Source: Buddleja alternifolia (lineage: Eukaryota; Streptophyta; Magnoliopsida; Lamiales; Scrophulariaceae). From it: 64,000 nucleotides of DNA. The notes below the pieces were generated by a model that had not been told where the DNA came from, did not search any database, and worked only from the letters and a program-made list of their open reading frames with translations. Positions 58,634 to 64,000 of this stretch are shown here, piece after piece. The position numbers and the translations under genes are program-made. Location of the stretch: contig CM033392.1 in the NCBI GenBank assembly GCA_019426215.1, positions 39,920,666 to 39,984,665 on the forward strand, written 5' to 3'. The first letter of the stretch is position 1. The number at the start of each line of letters is the position of its first letter.

Positions 58634-58828
58634 TGATAGAATTCTTAGGCTGTAAAGTGAAGAATTCTATGTGAAGATGAATTGTATTTCACTGAATGAA
58701 TATGATGATATCGTGTAAGAGTATATATAGACAGATATGAGATCATATCTATACAGATTTGGATCTATCTAAATCTAACAGAAGATACAATTAAAGATTT
58801 ATATATATCTACAGAATATACACTAACA
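58634..58828 (-). repeat. copia element 3: 3' LTR, 195 bp
   Basis: Plus-strand ends TGATAGAATTC and ACACTAACA. Its left part matches the start of the block at 63950 with four differences in the 51 bases that can be compared. A TATA-like 'gtatatatag' lies near 58722. Directly outside the right end is the C-run that forms the polypurine tract on the minus strand. Confidence 0.85.
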
Positions 58829-58830
58829 GC

Positions 58831-58849
58831 GCCCCCCCCCCCCCCCCGG
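58831..58849 (-). promoter_or_regulatory. polypurine tract of copia element 3, expanded to a G16 run
   Basis: On the minus strand a run of 16 G at 58847-58832 is followed by C-GC and then the LTR start TGTTAGTG. The position is that of the plus-strand priming tract. Such a long homopolymer is unusual and may also be a sequencing or assembly weak point. Confidence 0.65.
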
Positions 58850-59950
58850 AATCTGAGCAGTGGGACCAACGCGGAGATTGGACAGAAAATGTGTAAATTC
58901 CGGAGGGGCAAGGCTTTGGTGAAGATGTCAGCAACTTGCTTATTAGTAGGTACGTACTTCATCAAAACATCACCAATGGCGACCTTCTCACGAACAAAGT
59001 GGTAATCTATCTCAATGTGTTTTGTGCGAGCATAAAAAATGGGATTGAGACCGAGAGATGGCACTGATATTATCGCAGTAAATCTTAACAGGGTGTGGAA
59101 GAAAAATACCCAAATCTCAAAGAATATAGCGGAGCCAACAAAACTCAGGAACTGCATAGGCTACGGAACGATACTCAGACTTTGTGCTAGAACAGGAGAC
59201 AGTAGCTTGTTTCTTGGTCGACAAAGAGATAAGGTTGTCACCAAGATAATCAGCATACCCACTAGTAGAACTTCGATTGTCAGGACAGCCAACCCAGTCA
59301 GAATCCACATAGACAGTCAGGGAGTCCACGGATGAGGAAGGAAGAAGAAGACCATAGTCAAGTGTACCCCGAAGGTAACGAAGAATACGCTTGACCATCT
59401 GAAAATGAACATCCCGTGGAGAGTGTATGAACTGACTGACCAGAGTAACAGCGTAGGCAATGTCGGGTCGGGTATGAGTAAGATACTGAAAGGTACCAAC
59501 AATACTGCGATAAAATGTCGGGTCTGAGAAGAAATCGCCCTCCATAGCAAAGGTAGTGGATTTCGCAGAAAGCGGAGATGCAATAGACTTTAAGCTCATC
59601 ATGTCAAAACGCTAAACTAGATCAGTAGCATACTTTTGCTACGAAAGAAAAAGACCATGTGAGTCCCGTATAGCATGAATACCTAAGAAATAGTGAAAAT
59701 CACCAAGATCCTACATGGCAAATTCCCCTGATAACCGAGAAATAAGAGCGGTAACAGATCACGGATCATTCCCAGTCAAGATAATGTCATCAACATAGAG
59801 AAGAAGCACTAGAGTAACTGAACCAGAGCAAAAAATAAACATCGACATATTAGCCTTGCTGTAGCGAAACCCAAGATGCACCAAATAAGTACCAAACTTC
59901 TGAAACCAAGCACGGGGAGCTTATTTCAGACCATAAAGTGCTTTTTTCAA
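58850..59950 (-). pseudogene. copia element 3: reverse transcriptase end and RNase H
   Basis: Minus strand, from the right: KKALYGLK near 59945, APRAWFQKFGTYLVHLGF, the catalytic YVDDIILTGND near 59785, then RPDIAYAVTLVSQFIHSPRD near 59440, YVDSDWVGCPDNRSSTSGY near 59300, TKSEYRSVAYAVPEFCWLRY near 59150, and the final TKHIEIDYHFVREKV with NKQVADIFTKALP near 59000-58930. The RT YVDD box is intact but a stop lies after KKALYGLK, and a frame change separates the two RNase H halves near 59117. The order is that of copia pol; everything upstream of RT was lost. Confidence 0.85.
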
Positions 59951-60600
59951 ATCCCTGTCATTCCCAACCCTAACTTATCCTTCCTTGTTAATATTCCAAA
60001 GGACCATTTATAGCTGTGTCTCCTGCCAGTATTTTGCACTAGATCATTAATAATTCTAAGAACATTATCATCTTGAGTCCAACTAGCTTTGATTTCTTGT
60101 AGTAAGTCTGAATGTACTGAAGATATATTCCATAAATTATTTGCTTGTCCTTGAATCTGTCTGAATAGAGCATTAGCAACTATATTCCCTTGGCCACTCT
60201 TGTATTGAATGGTGAAGTCATAACCAAGGAGCTTCACCAACCACTTTTCTTGGCTAGGGGTAAAAATCCTTTGTTCCATCAAATGTTTTAAGCTCTTGTG
60301 ATCTGTCTTTATAATGAAGGAAACCACTACAATAGCCATCATTTCCTTTTCATAAATAGAGAGGACTAAGTTTTTCTGACATAAAGACTTGCTCATGAAA
60401 GCCAATGTCCTGCCCTTTTGCATCAACACTGCACCAATTCCCCTCCCACAAGCATCAGCTTCTATAATGAAATCATCATTAAAATCTGGCATGGCTAAGA
60501 TAGGTGCTTTAGTCATAGCAGATTTTAACTTCCCAAAATGTTCAGCAGCTAACCCATTCCATTTGAATGCAACTTTTTTTAACAAATCAGTAAAGGGTTT
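59947..60600 (-). pseudogene. gypsy RNase H (minus)
   Basis: The frame encodes IIEADACGRGIGAVLMQKGR, then IIKTDHKSLKHLMEQRIFTP and YKSGQGNIVANALFRQ, the gypsy RNase H with its catalytic acidic residues. Some residues between the blocks (the FAVYEKELLAI part) are degraded. It ends at the chimeric junction near 59946. Confidence 0.8.
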
Positions 60601-61310
60601 GACTATGTTACCAAAACCCTTAATGAATCTTCTATAATACCCTGTAATGCCAAGAAAACCCCCCCAACTCCTTAAGATTTTTTGGAACTGGCCAATCCAC
60701 CATGGCTTTTATCTTATTGGGATCTGCTGAAACTCCCTCATATGAAACTACATGGCCCAACTACTCCACTCTTTCACTTGCAAAGTCACATTTATTTTTC
60801 TTGACAAAGAGTTGGTTGTTTCTCAAAATTTTAAATGTACATCTTAGGTGTTCAACATGAGCAGACCAAGTTTTGCTATATATAAGTATGTCATCAAAAA
60901 AGACTAGGACAAATTTTCTAAAGTGTGGAGCAAATACCTTGTTCATGAGACACTGAAATGTAGAGGGAGCATTAGTTAGCCGAAAAGGCATAACTAAAAA
61001 CTCAAAGTGTCCATGGTGTGTTCTGAATGTAGTCTTGCAAATGTCATCTTTTGCTATTCTAATCTAATGATAACTAGATCTCAAGTCCAATTTAGTGAAT
61101 AGCTTAGCCCCATTGAGTTCACCCAATAACTCCTCTATCACTGGTATGGGAAATTTATCTTTAACTGTGGTCCTATTCACTGCTCTATAATCCACACACA
61201 TTCTCCAAGAGCCATCATTCTTTTTAACCATAACAATAGGGCTAGAAAAAGGACTTATACTTGGCCTAATTATCCCACTGTCCAACAATGATTTCACCAT
61301 TTTTTCAACT
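60601..61310 (-). pseudogene. gypsy reverse transcriptase (minus)
   Basis: Two frames, 61300-61064 ([55 protein letters not shown]) and 60991-60761 ([28 protein letters not shown]), cover the RT fingers, palm and catalytic FFDD box, which is intact. A stop and a frame change separate them. Confidence 0.85.
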
Positions 61311-61423
61311 TCATCCTTTTGTCTGGCTGGATATCTATAGGGTCTCTAGCTAATTGGATTTGTTCCCTCCTTTAATATGATTCTGTGATCTTGCTCCCTT
61401 TGAGGTGGTAGTGTGATAGGTTC

Positions 61424-62330
61424 TTAAAACAAGTCATCAATGTCCTGCAACAAAGCTTCTAATTGTGCTTTGTTGTCTGTGGATTTCCCTTCCATACTAA
61501 ATAATTGGGAATATTGTATGTCTTTTTCTTGAAAAACCCCCACATGCAGCATAGAGATTTGAGAAGATTTCTGAATCAATTTGTTGATTTTATTTCTGCT
61601 CATCAATTTAACAGAGGAGGGCAGCATCCCTCTCAATACCACCTTCTTGTTATCACTAGTGAAAATCATTTTTAGCTGATTAAAATTCCAGTTGATATCT
61701 CCAAGGGTAACTAGCCATTGTATGCCCAATACCATATCACAACCACCTAGTAGTATTGTCATAAGGTCTGCAACAAACTTCACGCCTTGCATCTTCCAAG
61801 AGAAATTTCTACATATGAAGGAGATGTGGATTTTGTTTCCATCAGCTACTGACACAACAAAGGGTGTCATAGGTTGTAATTAACATCCCAATCTTTTGGA
61901 AACCTCAAGGTCAATGAAATTGTGGGTGCTCCTAGTGTCAATCAAAATGTGAATAGGCTTGCCTTTGGTGACTCTCTTGATTTTGAAATCATGAATACCA
62001 GTTATAGCATGCATAGATATATGAGATTCAGTCAATTCGTCCTCCTTATCCTCGTGGTCCTCTTCAAATTCAGAATCATCACTTAAATGACCTATTTCTT
62101 CTGGTGGAACCTCTAGGAAGTATAGTTGTCTCTTATTTTTACATATATGATATCTGTCAAACTTCTCATCACACCAAAAACACAATCCCTTACTCCTTTT
62201 CACATCTATTTCTTGAGGACTTAACCTCCTCTGTTGGCCTGAATATCTTTTAGGAAGAGGCTGAGAAGGAGTTGTTGGTTTAGGCAGTATAGGTGGAAAA
62301 TTTGGCATATAAAAGATGGAGCTTGTTTAG
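61424..62330 (-). pseudogene. gypsy zinc knuckle and aspartic protease (minus)
   Basis: A knuckle-like GLCFWCDEKFDRYHICKNK near 62200 is followed by an acidic spacer and the protease start HILIDTRSTHNFIDLE near 61940. The catalytic triplet reads DTRS where DTGS or DSGS is expected, so it is mutated. The flap and end (LGIQWLVTLGDINWNFNQ) lie in the second frame, 61870-61424. A stop at 61880 splits them. Confidence 0.75.
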
Positions 62331-63045
62331 AATAAAGGGGTGGCTTCTTATATGATAATGACAGGGCTTGTTCTTGAAGTTTTGCAAGACTGATGGCTTC
62401 TTGCAAAGACTTAGGCCTAAACATACGTACATTCATAGAGATTTCACTCTTCAAACCTCCCAAAAAATAACTTAATGCATAAGGATCCGACAAATCTAAG
62501 CAATTGACAATAGCATCAAACCTGTCAAGGTATTGTTGTATATTCTCTGCTTGTTTAAGATTCACCAATTCGGACATAGGATCATCATACACCAAAGCCC
62601 CAAATTGATCATTCAATATCCTAATATACTCATCCCAATTAGGTATTTCGTGTGTTAACCTCTCCTTCATGTACATTTGATGCCACTATAATGTTTTTCC
62701 TTCCAAACGTACTGATGCCAATTTCACCTTTGTCGTTGGTGGTGTTTTATCCACCCCAAAGAACTGTTCACACTTATACAGCCATCCACGTAAATCATCC
62801 CCATTGAAATGAGGAAATTCAACTTGAGATACCTTCGTCGGAATCTGGTAACTCGAATTAGAATTTCCGCCTCCTCTCATTGAATCACCGCCATTCTCGC
62901 CGGAATACCCACCGCCATTAGCAGCGTTCTGCTGATTTTGATTCGCAATCACAGTTGCCATGAGTGATTTCAATTCATCCATAGATTCGCGCAGAGTATC
63001 CACCTCCCTGTGCAGTTCGGAATTGCTACGCGTTGTTTCCACCAT
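62221..63045 (-). pseudogene. gypsy gag (minus)
   Basis: Starts at the ATG complement at 63045 (MVETTRSNSELHREVDTLRE, coiled coil), a Gly/Asn linker, then VEFPHFNGDDLRGWLYKCEQ at the start of the gag domain. It continues after a stop at 62686 in the frame 62676-62221 with QAENIQQYLDRFDAIVNC and FLGGLKSEISMNVR. It is almost complete apart from the stop. Confidence 0.85.
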
Positions 63046-63080
63046 TGCTGGAATTCTTCAAGATTGGCCAAGAATTAACC

Positions 63081-63095
63081 GGCAAGTTGATACCA
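63081..63095 (-). promoter_or_regulatory. gypsy primer binding site
   Basis: On the minus strand reads TGGTATCAACTTGCC, starting two bases after the LTR terminus. The first eight bases match the usual tRNA-Met complement, but AGAGC is replaced by AACTT, so either another tRNA or a degraded site. Confidence 0.6.
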
Positions 63096-63097
63096 CT

Positions 63098-63433
63098 TGA
63101 TGAAACCACAAATTAATGGGAGAAAATCAACTAAGTAAATTCTGAGATTCAAGATAATAATCGAATTTGTAAAGCTTACCCTAACTTTGGATTTGTAGAG
63201 AATAGAGAGAGAATCACAATTTTCATCAATAAAACATCTGTATTATTTCACCAGATTTTCCCCCCTTTTATAAAAGATGATTGCGTACAGAAAAAGCAGA
63301 AAAGAATATCAAAATTCTATTACAAAGCTGTCAAGTTAGTTAATCTTGACAGCTAATTACATTTGACCCCTAATTTGGGCTAATTACAATTTTAACCCTA
63401 ATTTTAGTCAAAAATCCCCTCAGTCAACGGTCA
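63098..63433 (-). repeat. gypsy 5' LTR, 336 bp
   Basis: Plus-strand ends TGATGAAACC and CAACGGTCA. Contains 'tttataaaag' (TATA-like on the minus strand, near 63270). The partner LTR is deleted. Confidence 0.65.
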
Positions 63434-63949
63434 AGATCTTCCTCTCCAATTTCTTGTTAAAGTCGCATTTCCCTTGAATAAAAGTGTATTTCCAGTCTTT
63501 TTATGTATTTGAATGTAACAGTGGGAAGACAGGATGTGAGTGCCGACAGTGGTAGATTTGTGGAGAAGAGTGTTGCTATATCTTTTGGATGTAGAGGGGA
63601 GAAGTAGAGAGTTAAAGAAAGACGCAAAGCCACTGCAATAGAGGCGTCAGTCGAAAAATTTTCCGGTGAAAAAGATGACAGGGCAGGGGTGGTGACAACC
63701 GAAAAGTTAGAGGCTGTGTGAGTGGTGTTGGATAGATTTGGGAGACTGGACAGATTAGGTAGGGAAAGAGAGAATAGACTTTGCTGAGAAGATGAAAGAG
63801 TGGAGAGAGAAAAAGAAGTGGTGGTGGTGGCCAGAGAAATGGCGGCGGCGGTAAAGATGCCGGAGGTGGGATTGGCCATAGTGGTAGCTATAGGTGTCAT
63901 GAGGAGGTAGACATAGTCATAGGATCAATTTCCCCGGTGACTGATACCA
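63434..63949 (-). pseudogene. 5' internal region of copia element 3
   Basis: Between the copia primer site and the gypsy LTR. The minus-strand frame 63900-63457 is open for 147 codons, starts close after the primer site and is rich in Ser, Thr and Leu. It could be the N-terminal part of gag, but I see no gag motif and cannot confirm it. Confidence 0.4.
63941..63949 (-). promoter_or_regulatory. primer binding site of copia element 3
   Basis: On the minus strand TGGTATCAG directly follows the LTR terminus TCTATCA, matching the first nine bases of the tRNA-Met complement; the rest has changed. Confidence 0.75.
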
Positions 63950-64000
63950 TGATAGAATTCTTATGCTGTAATGTGAAGAATTCTGTGTGAAAATGAATTG
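63950..64000 (-). repeat. copia element 3: 5' LTR, cut by the window end
   Basis: Begins TGATAGAATTCTTATGCTG on the plus strand and matches 58634-58684. Only 51 bases are inside the window. Confidence 0.85.

Larger units (their letters stand above)
59946..63433 (-). mobile_element. truncated Ty3/gypsy element inside copia element 3
   Basis: Minus strand. 5' LTR at 63098-63433, primer site just inside (63081-63095), then gag, zinc knuckle, protease, RT and RNase H to about 59946. Integrase and 3' LTR are missing; gypsy sequence passes directly into copia RT at about 59946. It thus appears that an insertion into copia was followed by a deletion that removed the gypsy 3' half and copia gag to integrase. 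Confidence 0.8.

Overview
The window is a stretch of a eudicot plant nuclear genome. One single-copy-type gene with a complete set of plant-style GT-AG exons (a LAG1/LOH-type ceramide synthase) sits in a large amount of nested transposable-element DNA. There is also a decayed endogenous pararetrovirus (family Caulimoviridae) and a few host-gene fragments. The composition (AT-rich spacers, copia and gypsy retroelements primed by initiator tRNA-Met, hAT, CACTA and Mutator-like non-autonomous elements) fits a medium or large dicot genome. The species cannot be named from the sequence alone.

Layout. 1-2.9 kb: a decayed copia element on the minus strand, split by an insertion. 3.9-4.8 kb: a non-autonomous hAT element with an exact 8-bp target duplication. 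5.3-5.6 kb: a two-exon fragment of pyruvate kinase. 6.3-10.1 kb: a gag-only LTR element (LTR, gag-like reading frame with introns and a coiled coil, no pol). 10.6-30.3 kb: two minus-strand copia elements of one family, apparently set into a plus-strand Athila/Tat-like gypsy element. The 3' LTR of the second copia element is itself interrupted by a CACTA element (15622-17056) and a 3.06-kb solo LTR (18423-21484), each with a matching target duplication. 31.6-38.9 kb: the endogenous pararetrovirus, running from movement protein to a tRNA-Met primer site. 39.5-54.7 kb: the ceramide synthase gene, six coding exons. Its third intron is about 9.8 kb because a gypsy element (43409-52367) landed there and was then hit by at least four more insertions. 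56.1 kb: a broken first exon of a class III peroxidase. 58.6 kb to the end: a copia element on the minus strand with a truncated gypsy element inside it.

The only gene likely to make a functional protein is the ceramide synthase: its splice phases agree at every junction and give 309 residues, the usual length of the family. All retroelement and viral reading frames are broken by stops, frameshifts or deletions. The viral copy shows no intact reading frame and is described only as a fossil.

The most interesting items are the pararetrovirus, which combines a badnavirus-type second zinc finger with a downstream viroplasmin-like domain, the CACTA element built of palindromic repeats around a telescoping minisatellite, and the gag-only LTR element. 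Boundaries given to the base (hAT, CACTA, solo LTR, LTR pairs, exons) were read from matching duplications, terminal repeats or splice sites. Domain limits inside decayed elements are approximate.
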